In this document: positions 1 through 8,123 of the stretch, in pieces | Numbering within the stretch: the first letter of the stretch is position 1 | Layout of the letters: each line of letters starts with the position of its first letter | Assembly: GCF_000017265.1 (NCBI RefSeq) | Contig: NC_011143.1 | Location: forward strand, 62,001 to 126,000 | Origin: Phenylobacterium zucineum HLK1 | GTDB lineage: Bacteria > Pseudomonadota > Alphaproteobacteria > Caulobacterales > Caulobacteraceae | Reading direction: 5' to 3' | DNA: 64,000 bases | The notes under the pieces: model-generated | Told to the model about the DNA's origin: nothing | Databases searched by the model: none | What the model saw: the letters and a program-made list of their open reading frames with translations, nothing else | Program-made: the position numbers and the translations under genes

Positions 1-580
1 CTTCGACGAGGTGGAGAAGGCGCACAACGACGTCTTCAATGTCCTCTTGCAGGTGCTTGACGATGGTCGGCTGACCGACGGGCAGGGCCACACGGTCGAC
101 TTCTCCAACACCCTCATCATCCTCACCTCCAATCTCGGAAGCCAGTTTCTCTCGAGCCTGGCGGAAGGCGAAAATGTCGAGAGCGTGGAACCACAGGTCA
201 TGGAAGTCGTGCGCGCACATTTCCGGCCCGAGTTCTTGAACCGACTCGACGAAATCATCCTGTTCCATCGCCTCGGCCTTGAGCACATGGGTCCCATTGT
301 GGACATCCAGGTCGCCCGACTGCAGCAGTTGCTGGCGGATCGGAAGATCACGCTTGAACTGAGCGAAGAGGCGCGCGCCTGGCTCGGCCGGGTAGGCTAC
401 GACCCGGTCTATGGCGCGCGTCCGCTCAAGCGAACGGTGCAGCGACACCTGCAGGATCCCCTGGCCGACATGATCCTGCAGGGCGAGGTGGGCGACGGCG
501 CGACTGTCCGCATCACCGAGGGCGACGGTTACCTTCAGCTGACGGCGACGGCTACGTCGTCCTCACAAATGGCCGCCTAG
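1..580 (+). CDS. clpB: ClpB disaggregase, C-terminal part (cut by window start)
   Basis: This is the last 192 codons of a Hsp100 ATPase; the reading frame starts at base 2 and the gene begins outside the window. It opens at the second-domain Walker B stretch FDEVEKAH, continues through the sensor-1 segment LTSNLGS and the [13 protein letters not shown] segment, and ends with the sensor-2 motif GARPLKR followed by the C-terminal small domain. This order and the ordinary-length tail match ClpB, the ATP-driven partner of DnaK that resolubilises aggregates in the cytoplasm. Stress islands elsewhere carry the related ClpG/ClpK; the part visible here looks more like ClpB, but the diagnostic N-terminal and middle domains are not in view. 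Confidence 0.93.
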   Translation, partial: FDEVEKAHNDVFNVLLQVLDDGRLTDGQGHTVDFSNTLIILTSNLGSQFLSSLAEGENVESVEPQVMEVVRAHFRPEFLNRLDEIILFHRLGLEHMGPIVDIQVARLQQLLADRKITLELSEEARAWLGRVGYDPVYGARPLKRTVQRHLQDPLADMILQGEVGDGATVRITEGDGYLQLTATATSSSQMAA

Positions 581-1284
581 GTGTCGTCGCCGAAGAGGTA
601 GTGCACCCAAGTCGCTGGGGTTGCGAAGCCCGCAAACCACTCCGGCGATCCCTGGTTGAATATGCAAAAGAATGCGGTGCTGTCTCGGCGTGGTCGCGCC
701 ATATTGATGTCGCGGATCGATCGAAGGTTAGAGGGTCGAGGCGGAGGCGCTCTTGGAGCCGACGGCATGCCTGATGGGCCTGTCGGCGGCTGAGCGGCGA
801 GCAAGCGCTGTCGCGCTGCGGCGCACACGGCCGAGGATTGGGACGACGCTGCTGGCATCGATGATGACATATCCTGAAAGGGACGCCCTGACGTGCCACT
901 GACAGACTCGTTCAACGGTTGACGATGCGCAAGCCTTCCTGAGCAGCCTGCAACTCGGCTAGCGGCCGGGGCCTGCGTGGCCGCATGCCGTCAAGCGTCC
1001 TCGCCCTCGATCGGTCGAGGCAACGAACACCTGGATGAACTCGATAGGGCGGGCTCTGCGGCGGTCGGAACGGAGCCGTTTGGTGGGCGTGCCGCCGCAG
1101 TCCGGCTTGAGACCAATCAAAACCCTAGAACCCCAGTGTGCACGATAGTCCCCTGGCGCTTCCCGACCTCTACGCCCAGTTTCCAAACCCAAAGCATGAT
1201 GAGGGAATCGGCGGCGTGGCCGGAAAGCTGCAGGCACCACTGGAAGATGTCTCATTGCGAGACGCCGAGCAAACGGCCCGCCCC
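581..1284. other. Stretch without a recognisable gene
   Basis: About 700 bases between clpB and the phosphoribosyltransferase-like gene. Both strands have open frames, but none has a ribosome binding site or resembles a family I know. A minus-strand frame at about 580-720 gives a fairly protein-like C-terminal segment and could be a relic. No promoter matching the families found elsewhere in the window was seen. Confidence 0.4.
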
Positions 1285-1920
1285 ATGCCGTCGAAGACAG
1301 GAGCCGCAGACGCTCTCGCCGCCGAGCGGCTGAAGCACCTGATCGGCACGCCGTCGATCGTGTTGGCCGCAGCGCCCGAAGCCGTGGCGACCGCGGTAGA
1401 GATCGCCAGCGCCCTCGGCAGCGACCTGGATCTCATGTTCGTGGAAGGGGTCGCTTCGCCCTCCGCCCCGCGCGCGCTTGTGGGCGCCATTGCCGATGCA
1501 GGCTCTCTCGTCACTCTCAAGGCGCCCGGCGACGACTTGGCCCCCGACGTCTTCGCCGCGCAATGGCGACTCGCGCTCGAGGCCCTACAGCGTCGCCAGA
1601 CGCTCTACGCCCCCTTTCGGCGCAGCCTTGGAGCCGCCGGCAAGACTGCGATCTTGGTGATTGATACGGCCGCGCCAGCCGCGCTAGCCTTCGCTGCCAT
1701 CGCCGCGGCGCGGCGGCGAAGTCCGGCCCGACTGGTGCTTATCGCCCGCCGAGCCTTCGATGAAGACCTGCAAGCCCTCAGCATCGAGGCCGACGAGTTG
1801 ATCGTGCTGCAGCCGTTGCCGAGGACCGCCGAGCTCGACGTTGGGACGGAATCCCAGATGAGCGATCGCGAGGCCATCGGATTGCTGACCGCCTATCGAC
1901 AGGGGGGACCGCTCCACTAG
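1285..1920 (+). CDS. Phosphoribosyltransferase-like protein with lost PRPP loop
   Basis: The 211-residue product follows the layout of the small PRTases common in stress clusters: a helix before GTPSIVL, then LDLMFVEGVASPSAPRALVGAIAD in the place of the usual LDVvvVRKiGaPgnPElAiGAv segment, a basic helix, and a final strand/helix ending in a conserved-type SDREAIGLL. The PRPP-binding loop, normally VDDGiATGaT, reads VIDTAAPAAL, so the acidic pair and glycines needed for PRPP and Mg2+ are missing. It is probably not a working transferase; a structural or ligand-sensing role is possible. The ATG at 1285 fits the family N-terminus; a GTG at 1138 in the same frame would add 49 unconserved residues. 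Confidence 0.7.
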   Translation: MPSKTGAADALAAERLKHLIGTPSIVLAAAPEAVATAVEIASALGSDLDLMFVEGVASPSAPRALVGAIADAGSLVTLKAPGDDLAPDVFAAQWRLALEALQRRQTLYAPFRRSLGAAGKTAILVIDTAAPAALAFAAIAAARRRSPARLVLIARRAFDEDLQALSIEADELIVLQPLPRTAELDVGTESQMSDREAIGLLTAYRQGGPLH

Positions 1921-1954
1921 CGACGTGGGCTGGAGGCGCGATCCGCGACCGGGA

Positions 1955-2692
1955 TCAGCCCCCAATGGCCTGGTCAGCGTTGCTGGATTCCTGCGTCACC
2001 AGGCATGGGCGGCGTCGCAGGCCCCAAGTTCCTTGGCTTGCTTTCCTGTTTTCTGGCGGGGGGGGGCATCCGCCAATCCAGAGCCGGCGGCCGTGACGCG
2101 CCAGTTCCCCGCGCTCGCAAAGTTGGACCACGGCGCGGCACAGGGTCTCGGGCGCGACGCCGAGATAGTTGGCGAGATCAACCTGGCTGAAGGGCAGGCA
2201 GATCCCGCTTCGGCCACCGCTGGTGATGCGCTCGCCCATCCGCGCGATGAATGCGCGAAGCTTTTCGGCCGCCGACGGTTGCCCGCGCCCGACCTCGACG
2301 CGCTCACGGTAGTGCTTCGTGCATGCCTCGAAGAGTTCCAGTAGCGCGACCGGATCGGTTCGACCGATCCGCAGGAGCCCGGCGACGGGGATCACCGTCA
2401 GTTGCAGGTCGGTGCAAGCTTCTGCGGTGCAGTCTCGCACTTGCAGGTTCGCCCCGAAGTAATCGCCTGGGCCCACGAACGCGAAAATCCGGCGCAGCCC
2501 GTCTTCACCATCGAGCAGAAGCCGCACCCAGCCCTTGTCGACGCGGTAGACGAACTCGGCAGGATCGCCCTCATGGTAGAGGCTTTGCCCCGGCCGCCGC
2601 TGAATCCGCCAGAGGCGAAGCTGCTGAACAAAGGCCCCAACTTGATCGTCGTTTACGAGAGCAAGCTTGGACATGTCCCTCACGCCTTCCAT
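1955..2692 (-). CDS. Crp/Fnr-family regulator (FixK-like) 1
   Basis: A 245-residue transcription factor: an N-terminal cyclic-nucleotide-type beta barrel (about residues 20-130, with YHEGDPAEFVYRVDKGWVRL and a PGDYFG turn), a long dimerisation helix, and a winged helix-turn-helix (about 165-205, FSQVDLANYLGVAPETLCR). The Fnr cysteine cluster is absent. In the recognition helix the Fnr-type E-x-x-S-R is E-T-L-C-R, with Cys for Ser, so its DNA target may differ from TTGAT-N4-ATCAA. About 40 unconserved residues follow the wing. ATG 2692 has AGAGG seven bases upstream; ATG 2674 is an alternative. A second family member is at 61842-62594, and both carry the RDCTAEA-TDL segment. Confidence 0.85.
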   Translation of the reverse strand: MEGVRDMSKLALVNDDQVGAFVQQLRLWRIQRRPGQSLYHEGDPAEFVYRVDKGWVRLLLDGEDGLRRIFAFVGPGDYFGANLQVRDCTAEACTDLQLTVIPVAGLLRIGRTDPVALLELFEACTKHYRERVEVGRGQPSAAEKLRAFIARMGERITSGGRSGICLPFSQVDLANYLGVAPETLCRAVVQLCERGELARHGRRLWIGGCPPPPENRKASQGTWGLRRRPCLVTQESSNADQAIGG

Positions 2693-2780
2693 GTTTGCCT
2701 CTTGAAAGGTTAACGCAGACTGCGCGCGACGAGTCCACGGTCAACATCCGAACCGGCTCGCGCTCCCGCTATCGCGTCCG

Positions 2781-2806
2781 GCCCGCCGTCGGCGCCGACG
2801 GCGGGC
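2781..2806. terminator. Perfect 26-bp palindrome downstream of yfdX
   Basis: Bases 2781-2793 are the exact reverse complement of 2794-2806 (core GTCGGC/GCCGAC), between the minus-strand yfdX stop at 2834 and the start of the Crp/Fnr gene. The stem is very GC-rich but has no T-run after it, so it may end or stabilise the yfdX message rather than act as a classical terminator. Confidence 0.5.
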
Positions 2807-2833
2807 ACGGCTAGTCGCGTAGGCGGCGCCGCC

Positions 2834-3763
2834 TCAGGCTTCAGCGCTCTTGCGCTCGGCCTTCAGGTCACCGATCGCCTTCGAAATCCGCTCCTGCAAC
2901 TGCTCCAGCCCGGCCTTGATGTCCGAGCCGCCCTTGGCCTGGCGCTCGACTTCACGAATCTCGGCCAGAAGCGCCTTACGGACGTCGCGACTGGCGTAGC
3001 CGAGCGCCTCGGTACGTTCGAGCGCGGCCCGCGCCGCCTCGACATGCCCAAGCTTCTTCTGGGCGTCCGTATCCGCCTTGGCGGCTTCCACGGCCGTTTC
3101 CGCCGCCAGCAGCGGCAGCGGTATGGCGACATCCGTCATGGCAAGGGTGCTTCGGGCGCGATCCAGAGCCTCGGCCGCCCCAGTCAAGTCACCGCGCTCC
3201 ACCAGCCCGGCCGCAGAGGCGAGCGCCGCGGGGTAGGTGGCGAGGGGCAGATAGTAAGTGCGCACTCGAATCTCGCTGCGCATGCCATCCAGGGCCACCC
3301 GCGCCTTCGGGAAGTCGTCGGTGAGCACCGCAAGCTCGACCGCGCGGCGAAGCTTGCGCACCTGGCCCAGGTCGGCCGGCGCCACGTCGATGATCTGTAC
3401 CTCCGTCGCCGCCGGAATGAGCGCGGCCGCTGGATTTCGGCCGACAAGTATATCCGCCTTGCCGGCGGCCTCCTCAAGGGTCCGGATCGCTCCCGCCTTG
3501 TCCTTGGCGGCGATCCGGCTCTGCGCCTCGTCGGTCTTGGCCAGCACCGCGACGGCCTCGGCGTCCAGCGCCTGCTGGGCGCCGGCCTCCGCCTGCGCAC
3601 GCTCAGGCTCATAGCGGTTGGCAGGAGACGGGGTCTGGCTGGCCACGGGGCCGGCCTGCGGCGACGGAGTCGGCGCGGCCTCTCGCCAGGGTTTCCAAAT
3701 GAACAGGGCCACGATCACGACCACGGCAATCGCGAGCAGTATCCAGACGCGCTTCGATCGCAT
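2834..3763 (-). CDS. yfdX: YfdX family stress protein
   Basis: The 309-residue product has one N-terminal membrane or signal segment (residues 5-22, [18 protein letters not shown]), a Pro/Ala linker, and a helical domain from about residue 55. The domain carries YfdX-type repeats: [14 protein letters not shown], the [15 protein letters not shown] strand, [14 protein letters not shown] and [15 protein letters not shown]. YfdX proteins are envelope chaperone-like proteins tied to acid and heat survival, and yfdX genes are standard members of the transmissible locus of stress tolerance. The lack of a signal-peptidase site suggests it stays membrane-anchored with the domain in the periplasm. The gene is divergent from the BON operon. 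Confidence 0.85.
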   Translation of the reverse strand: MRSKRVWILLAIAVVVIVALFIWKPWREAAPTPSPQAGPVASQTPSPANRYEPERAQAEAGAQQALDAEAVAVLAKTDEAQSRIAAKDKAGAIRTLEEAAGKADILVGRNPAAALIPAATEVQIIDVAPADLGQVRKLRRAVELAVLTDDFPKARVALDGMRSEIRVRTYYLPLATYPAALASAAGLVERGDLTGAAEALDRARSTLAMTDVAIPLPLLAAETAVEAAKADTDAQKKLGHVEAARAALERTEALGYASRDVRKALLAEIREVERQAKGGSDIKAGLEQLQERISKAIGDLKAERKSAEA

Positions 3764-3855
3764 GCTTGCTTCTCCTTCAAGCGGCCGTCAGGCGATCGCC
3801 GCTGCGACCTCTGCGCGCCGTGGACCGGAGAATGGCGGAGCCTGCGCGGCCGGTC

Positions 3856-3869
3856 TTGATGGTCGTCAA
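3856..3869. promoter_or_regulatory. FixK/Fnr-type box in the yfdX-BON divergent region
   Basis: TTGAT-GGTC-GTCAA matches the Fnr/FixK consensus TTGAT-N4-ATCAA at nine of ten positions. It lies 77 bases before the BON-protein start (3946) and 93 bases from the yfdX start (3763), so it could serve either gene. The window encodes two Crp/Fnr regulators that could bind it. Confidence 0.5.
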
Positions 3870-3945
3870 GATGCCCCTGGCGGGGGGTGGGACTGTCCTG
3901 ACGTCGGCCCCCCCGCCGGCGCTAAAGCATAGGAGAACCCTGACC

Positions 3946-4608
3946 ATGGCCCTTTTCAGAACCGACACCGACATCAAGCGCGACGTCGAGGACGAGATCC
4001 GCTGGGATCCCTCGATCGAGGACGACAGCCACATCGCCGTGGCGGTCAACGACGGGGTGGTCACCCTCACGGGCTACACCAAGAAGTACATGGATTCCTA
4101 TTACGCCGAGCGGGCCGCCAAACGTGTCCAGGGCGTCAAGGGCGTCGCGAACGAGCTGGAGATCAAGTACGACACCGGCAGCGAGCGGCCCGACCCCGAC
4201 ATCGCCGAGGAGGCGGTCAAGGCGCTCAAGCGGGACCTCCCGCTGACGCACGAGAAGCTTAAGGTCATCGCCAAAGATGGCCGTCTCACCCTCGAAGGTG
4301 AGGTGGAGTGGAACTACCAAAAGGAGACCGCCGAGCGGGCCGTCCGCACCATCCGGGGCGTGAAGTCCATCAGCAACCTGATCACCGTGAAACCGAAGGT
4401 TACCCCGTCGGACGTGAAGAAGAAGATCGAGGACGCCTTCGTGCGCAGCGCCCAGCTCGACGCCAACAAGGTCACGGTCGAAGTTGACGGCAGCCGCGTC
4501 ATCCTGCGCGGGTCCGTCCGCTCCTGGGCGGAACGGCAGGAGGCGGAACGCTCCGCCTGGTCCGCCCCCGGCGTCACCAGCGTCGACAACCGCATCGTCA
4601 TCGCCTGA
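3946..4608 (+). CDS. Three-BON-domain protein 1
   Basis: A 220-residue soluble protein without signal peptide, built of three BON domains (about residues 7-75, 82-150 and 155-220), each with the pattern I-K-x-V-x-x-x-(hydrophobic)-x-G-x-V-x-L-x-G-x-V. BON domains bind phospholipid or other ligands, usually in OsmY-like periplasmic proteins; without an export signal this one is probably cytoplasmic. The ATG at 3946 has AGGAGAA ten bases upstream. It is a close paralogue of 18600-19277 (shared GVKGV-N-IE and [15 protein letters not shown] segments), and in both places a HdeD gene follows. First gene of a probable BON-kinase-YflT-HdeD operon. Confidence 0.85.
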   Translation: MALFRTDTDIKRDVEDEIRWDPSIEDDSHIAVAVNDGVVTLTGYTKKYMDSYYAERAAKRVQGVKGVANELEIKYDTGSERPDPDIAEEAVKALKRDLPLTHEKLKVIAKDGRLTLEGEVEWNYQKETAERAVRTIRGVKSISNLITVKPKVTPSDVKKKIEDAFVRSAQLDANKVTVEVDGSRVILRGSVRSWAERQEAERSAWSAPGVTSVDNRIVIA

Positions 4609-4624
4609 CCGTCGGCGCCGGTCC

Positions 4625-4661
4625 GCGCCTGTTGCGGTCGGCCGACGACCGCAACAGGCGC
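4625..4661 (+). terminator. Strong hairpin between the BON gene and the kinase gene
   Basis: A perfect 16-bp stem (4625-4640 with 4646-4661) with loop GCCGA, just after the BON stop. There is no U-tract and the kinase ribosome binding site follows closely, so it more likely stabilises the upstream message or attenuates transcription than ends it completely. Confidence 0.5.
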
Positions 4662-4681
4662 GCAGACCGGGGAGGGAAGCC

Positions 4682-5419
4682 ATGAACGTCGAGCAGCTGC
4701 ACGGGATCGCCCACGATGTGCGCAACGACCTGATGATCATCCAGGCTGCGATAAGGTCCCTGCGCCGCGCCTGGTCGAACCGCGAGGCGGACGAAGCCCA
4801 AGCGTCAGCCTTTACGCCCGGGCTATTGTTCGGCGCCCTCGATCTTGCCGTTTCCCACTCGGCCGCGCTTCTCGCCGGCTGGTCGGATTCCTTGCATCCG
4901 AACGGCGGCCGCCATCTCAGCGGCGGCGTCGCCGATCTGCCGCGCGCCCTCTATGCGGCAGGGGCGGCCTTCCAGCCCTGCCTGGCGGCAGGTCAGCGTC
5001 TGGACTGCGAGGTGTTCGGTCGCTTCTCGCCGCTCGGCGCGGGCTCTGCAGAGCTGGTGGCCGTATTGATCAATCTCCTCAAGAACGCCAAGGAGGCGCT
5101 CGACGAGCGGCCAGGGCGCATCGTCATCCGCGCCCGTGCGCTCCGGCAGCCAGCCCAGCCCGTCGGGAGCTGTGTGCGAATTGTGGTGGCGGACACCGGC
5201 CCGGGAATCCGTCCGGACGACCTGGCCAGGGCTACGAGCTTCGGTTTCTCGACGAAGGGTCAAGGGCGCGGCCTTGGCCTGTGGCGCGCCCGCAAGTTTG
5301 CGGAGGCCGCGGGCGGACGCCTGCGGCTTCGCTCAAGGCCCGGACGCGGGACGGCGGCCGTTCTCATCCTGCCGCTCGACGATGTGGCGCCTGGAGCGCC
5401 GATGGAGGACTACCCATGA
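4682..5419 (+). CDS. Sensorless histidine kinase
   Basis: A 245-residue kinase with no sensor or membrane part. It opens directly at an H-box, GIAHDVRNDL (His about residue 10), followed by a dimerisation-type helical region and a GHKL ATPase domain with N-box NLLKNAKEAL, G1 DTGPGI and G2 GQGRGLGL. It should autophosphorylate but would need input from a partner protein. The start at 4682 follows GGGGAGGGAAGCC. The stop overlaps the next start as ATGA, so it is translationally coupled to the YflT-like gene. A receiver-domain gene of opposite orientation lies 1.4 kb downstream but lacks the phosphorylatable Asp, so the cognate receiver is unknown. Confidence 0.8.
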   Translation: MNVEQLHGIAHDVRNDLMIIQAAIRSLRRAWSNREADEAQASAFTPGLLFGALDLAVSHSAALLAGWSDSLHPNGGRHLSGGVADLPRALYAAGAAFQPCLAAGQRLDCEVFGRFSPLGAGSAELVAVLINLLKNAKEALDERPGRIVIRARALRQPAQPVGSCVRIVVADTGPGIRPDDLARATSFGFSTKGQGRGLGLWRARKFAEAAGGRLRLRSRPGRGTAAVLILPLDDVAPGAPMEDYP

Positions 5420-6075
5420 GCCAACCCGACGCCCCGCCGATCGAGGTCGCGCGCGTGCGCGAAGTCGTCGGCATCGCCGACTCTCGAGACGCCTTCGATC
5501 GCATCGTCGAGGCTCTGCTCCTAGCCGGCGTGGATCGCGCGCGCATCTCGTTGATGGGTAGCCGAGAGGCGATCCTGGACAAGCTGCACCACTACTATGT
5601 CGAGCCCACCGCGCTAGCGGAAGTCGACCAGTTGCCCAGGCGCGACCTGGTCACTCGCGACGATGCGGCCGCTCTGAACGTGCTGGTCTTTGGCACCTTG
5701 CTCGCGGTCGCCACGCTGGGCGCAGGCGCCATCGTGGTGGCCTCCGGCGGCGCTGCGGCGGCGGCGCTGAGCGCGGCCGTCGGTGGCGGCGTGCTGGCGA
5801 CGACGCTCGCCAGATCCATCCGCCGCCGCGTTCTCGGCGAAGCCGATCCCGACATGCTCGAGCACGACCTGGCGATGGGCGGTTTGGCGATCTTCGTGCG
5901 CGTCGATGACGGGCAGGAGGAGGCCAGGGCGCTGGCCATACTTCGCGAGCATGCGCGCAATGTCCACGTCCACGAGGTCGACCTCGCCAAGACCCTGCTG
6001 GACATCCCGCTGGGGCGGATTCGCCCCGACCCGTGGTTGGATGATCGGCCTTTGGCCGCCCCACCCAACAGCTGA
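5416..6075 (+). CDS. YflT-like stress-domain protein with Gly/Ala membrane-like core
   Basis: The 219-residue product starts with a segment like the heat-induced YflT/general stress 17M domain (VREVVGIADSRDAFDRIVEA, then GVDRARISLMG), followed by RRDLVTRDDAAALN, a Gly/Ala-rich hydrophobic hairpin at about residues 90-130, and a closing LAMGGLAIFVRVDD...HVHEVD segment. The whole protein is collinear with the C-terminal half of the BON fusion at 48774-49931, including the VREVVG, LVTRDD, LVFGTLL and HVHEVD/HVHEID landmarks. The Gly/Ala hairpin may insert into membranes. No biochemical function can be assigned. Coupled to the kinase upstream by ATGA. Confidence 0.7.
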   Translation: MSQPDAPPIEVARVREVVGIADSRDAFDRIVEALLLAGVDRARISLMGSREAILDKLHHYYVEPTALAEVDQLPRRDLVTRDDAAALNVLVFGTLLAVATLGAGAIVVASGGAAAAALSAAVGGGVLATTLARSIRRRVLGEADPDMLEHDLAMGGLAIFVRVDDGQEEARALAILREHARNVHVHEVDLAKTLLDIPLGRIRPDPWLDDRPLAAPPNS

Positions 6076-6105
6076 GCTGTAAAGACCGACACGGAGGACC
6101 CCGAC

Positions 6106-6705
6106 ATGACTATGAAGAACGCCACGGCGACGACCGTCGGAGCGAGCCGCCCCCGCCGCTTCGGCGTGAGGTTCTGGCTTTCCCTCGACGCCGTGCTCTG
6201 GATATTGCTGGGCGTACTGGCCATTGTGGCGCCGCTGATCGCCGGCCTGGCCACGGTTGCTCTGTTCGCTGTCTTGTTGATCGCCGCCGGCGTTGTCGGC
6301 CTCGTCGGGCTTTTTCGGAGCGGGCGCCGCGGCGCCTGGGGCTGGCGGCTGGTGTCGACAATCGCGGCGTTCGTTGCCGGCGTGCTGCTCCTGCTCGATC
6401 TCTTTCTCGGCGCCTGGACGATTACGCTGTTGGTGGCGGCCTACCTCATCGCCTCCGGGGTCACGGCCGCCGTCGCAGCGTTCCGGATGCGACGCGTCGA
6501 GGCTCGGGGCTGGTATTGGCTGCTGGTGGCGGCCGCAGTGGATATAGCTCTGGCGGCCTTAGCGCTGCTCATCGCCCCGATCGCGGCGCCAATCTTCCTC
6601 GGGTATCTCCTGGGGGTCGATCTGGTCCTGTCGGGGGCGGGCTTGTTGGCGTTCGCGCGAAGCCGATCTGTGGCCGCCTGGGACCAAGTGGCGCCGCGGA
6701 CATAG
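6106..6705 (+). CDS. hdeD: HdeD family membrane protein 1
   Basis: 199 residues, almost entirely membrane segments: about six helices with the DUF308/HdeD pattern (LWILLGVLAIVAPLIAGLAT, then a basic loop, WRLVSTIAAFVAGVLLL, WTITLLVAAYLIASG, and the closing GYLLGVDLVLSGAGLL). HdeD is an inner-membrane protein linked to acid and high-density stress in enterics and is a regular member of stress-tolerance islands. Thirty bases separate it from the YflT-like gene, so it is probably the last gene of the BON operon. A paralogue at 19293-19880 also follows a BON gene. Confidence 0.85.
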   Translation: MTMKNATATTVGASRPRRFGVRFWLSLDAVLWILLGVLAIVAPLIAGLATVALFAVLLIAAGVVGLVGLFRSGRRGAWGWRLVSTIAAFVAGVLLLLDLFLGAWTITLLVAAYLIASGVTAAVAAFRMRRVEARGWYWLLVAAAVDIALAALALLIAPIAAPIFLGYLLGVDLVLSGAGLLAFARSRSVAAWDQVAPRT

Positions 6706-6863
6706 TGCTTCAGGCCGCCGGCGAAACTGATCTCGTGCATTGGCTCGCTAGGGATTTTCGACGGTGGCCGCGAGCGCCGGCGCATCGCGACCGGCGGATT
6801 CGGGCGCGCGCGCCCATCCGCGGCCATCATCTATCCCGCAGCGGGTGGCGGCTCTCCAATGAG

Positions 6864-7283
6864 TCAGCGGCCGCGGCGGGCGCCGATCTCCTTGATGGCG
6901 GTGCAGAAGGCCGCGGTCGGTGCAGGCTTGCTGACCGCAGCATCGGCTCCAAGGTGAAGCGCGAGAGACAGAAGATAGTCGGGCTGCAACGCGCCACATC
7001 CCGCCGTCGTGGCGACGACCGCGACCTCGGGCCAGAGCGCTCGCGCCTTGAGAATCGCCTCGACGCCATCTGTCTCTGGCATAAGCATCTCTACGATCAG
7101 CACTTCGGCCGGGGTGAGCGTCGTGGAGACGGCGCGGCCGTCCTCCCCCTCTCGAACGGCGAAGCCAGCGCTCCTCAAACAGGTCGCCAACTGTGAGCGG
7201 AACGCTTGATCGGGATCGAGAAGAAGAACGTGCTGGAACACTGTCGCCTTGGCGTGCGCGAGCGGAATTGCGCTGGCCCTCAT
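6864..7283 (-). CDS. Receiver-domain protein with Glu replacing the phospho-Asp
   Basis: A 139-residue single receiver fold with strand 1 HVLLLDPDQAF, a strand-3 region LIVEMLMPETDG, the Thr-bearing strand AVVATT and the conserved Lys in SKPA. At the phosphorylation site, where receivers have DxxMP, the sequence is EMLMP. The acidic pair before strand 1 is also altered (DPD for DDD). Such proteins cannot be phosphorylated normally, and Glu may mimic the phosphorylated state. No output domain is present. The ATG at 7283 is preferred because the longer frame only adds low-complexity sequence. A GTGCA palindrome lies 21 bases upstream. Confidence 0.75.
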   Translation of the reverse strand: MRASAIPLAHAKATVFQHVLLLDPDQAFRSQLATCLRSAGFAVREGEDGRAVSTTLTPAEVLIVEMLMPETDGVEAILKARALWPEVAVVATTAGCGALQPDYLLSLALHLGADAAVSKPAPTAAFCTAIKEIGARRGR

Positions 7284-7303
7284 CTGCTGGCCCCCGCCAG
7301 TTC

Positions 7304-7319
7304 GAGCAATATAGTGCAC
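7304..7319. promoter_or_regulatory. GTGCA-N6-TGCAC palindrome, copy 1
   Basis: On the plus strand GAGCA-ATATAG-TGCAC; on the minus strand GTGCA-CTATAT-TGCTC. It lies 21 bases upstream of the receiver start at 7283. Its six central bases, CTATAT, are identical to those of the copy upstream of the second Crp/Fnr gene (62647-62662). Confidence 0.55.
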
Positions 7320-7498
7320 GGTCGATCGGCTCGAATGCGGCGAAGGCGCGCACCGACGGTCAATCACCTGGCCCGCTGGCATGCCGGGCCCCCGATCAGG
7401 CGGCCCAAGAGCCATCAAGCCGATGGCGCGCGCCATACGCTGACTTGTCCGCCAGCTTCGCCGACCTAGATCGTGGAAGTACAGGACGGGAGGGGACC

Positions 7499-7753
7499 AT
7501 GCTTCACAACGTCTCCATAGTTCCCACAGCCGCCGGATGGCTGGTTCATTCCGACCTTCTGGCTGGACCGCTCGTCTTTCGCTCCGGCGCGAAAGCGCAG
7601 GACGCGGCCTGCCGTGTCGGACGCGCGATCGCGGACAACGGCGGCTGGGCGGAAATACAGCTGATGTCGCATGATTGCCGGCAAGCGAGCCGCTTCCTGT
7701 GTCCGCCGCTGGCGCCTGATGCTGGCGCTGGCGCTGGCGGGGTCGAGCCGTAG
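7499..7753 (+). CDS. Small hypothetical protein
   Basis: 84 residues with start ATG at 7499 preceded by GGGAGGGGACC. The body (VSIVPTAAGWLVHS, LVFRSGAKAQDAA, DNGGWAEIQL) resembles short alphaproteobacterial proteins that pair a beta strand with LxFxxGxxAExxA and AEIxV segments, sometimes annotated DUF2188-like. No catalytic residues can be named. The C-terminus is Gly/Ala-rich and runs towards a region containing gene debris. Confidence 0.5.
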   Translation: MLHNVSIVPTAAGWLVHSDLLAGPLVFRSGAKAQDAACRVGRAIADNGGWAEIQLMSHDCRQASRFLCPPLAPDAGAGAGGVEP

Positions 7754-7921
7754 GGCTCCGGTCAAGGGGCGGACACCCAAATCGCTGTGCTCCGCGCCGC
7801 CGATGGACGGCTCTCCACGGGAAGCGCCGTCGGGCGAGCCCCAGAAGCCTAGAATGCGCGACGGCGCTGGCAGACGTTCCGTTCGCGGCGAGCGAGGTCT
7901 TCTCGGACGTCGCTCGGGAGA

Positions 7922-8053
7922 GCTCTCTGGCCGGCCCTGGTCGACCCGACGCAGATCGAGATGATCGTCTTGAACTTGGCCATTAACGCGCGCGACGCCA
8001 TGGACGTGGGCGGGCGCCGGCGAAGCGGTTCTCGCGGACGGACCCGACGATGA
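7922..8053 (+). pseudogene. Histidine-kinase fragment (relic)
   Basis: The frame from 7925 encodes the N-box region of a histidine kinase (LWPALVDPTQIEMIV, then NLAINARDAMDVGGR) and stops at 8053 without a G1 or G2 box. The DNA is nearly identical to about 52798-52890 inside the intact hybrid kinase of this window. No H-box or sensor coding is found upstream. This is the remnant of a second copy of that kinase. The remaining bases of 7754-8123 show no other gene. Confidence 0.8.
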
Positions 8054-8123
8054 GGCCGATCTTTGGCTTGTCCAAGGCATCACCTCTTTCGCTTGGTTCA
8101 GGGCTGGCCGGGCCGGCCTTGCG

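Noticed and set aside
581..915. Minus-strand frames between clpB and the PRTase-like gene
   Set aside because: No ribosome binding site, no recognisable family and overlapping equally long frames; only the segment near 580-720 looks protein-like, too little to call a gene.
1102..1138. CTTGAG...CCCTAGAA as a heat-shock-type promoter for the PRTase-like gene
   Set aside because: The spacing is 11 bases, three fewer than in all other members of the set.
7201..7219. TTGAT-CGGG-ATCGA as a FixK box
   Set aside because: It lies inside the coding sequence of the receiver gene and is explained by conserved codons of the DPDQAF region.
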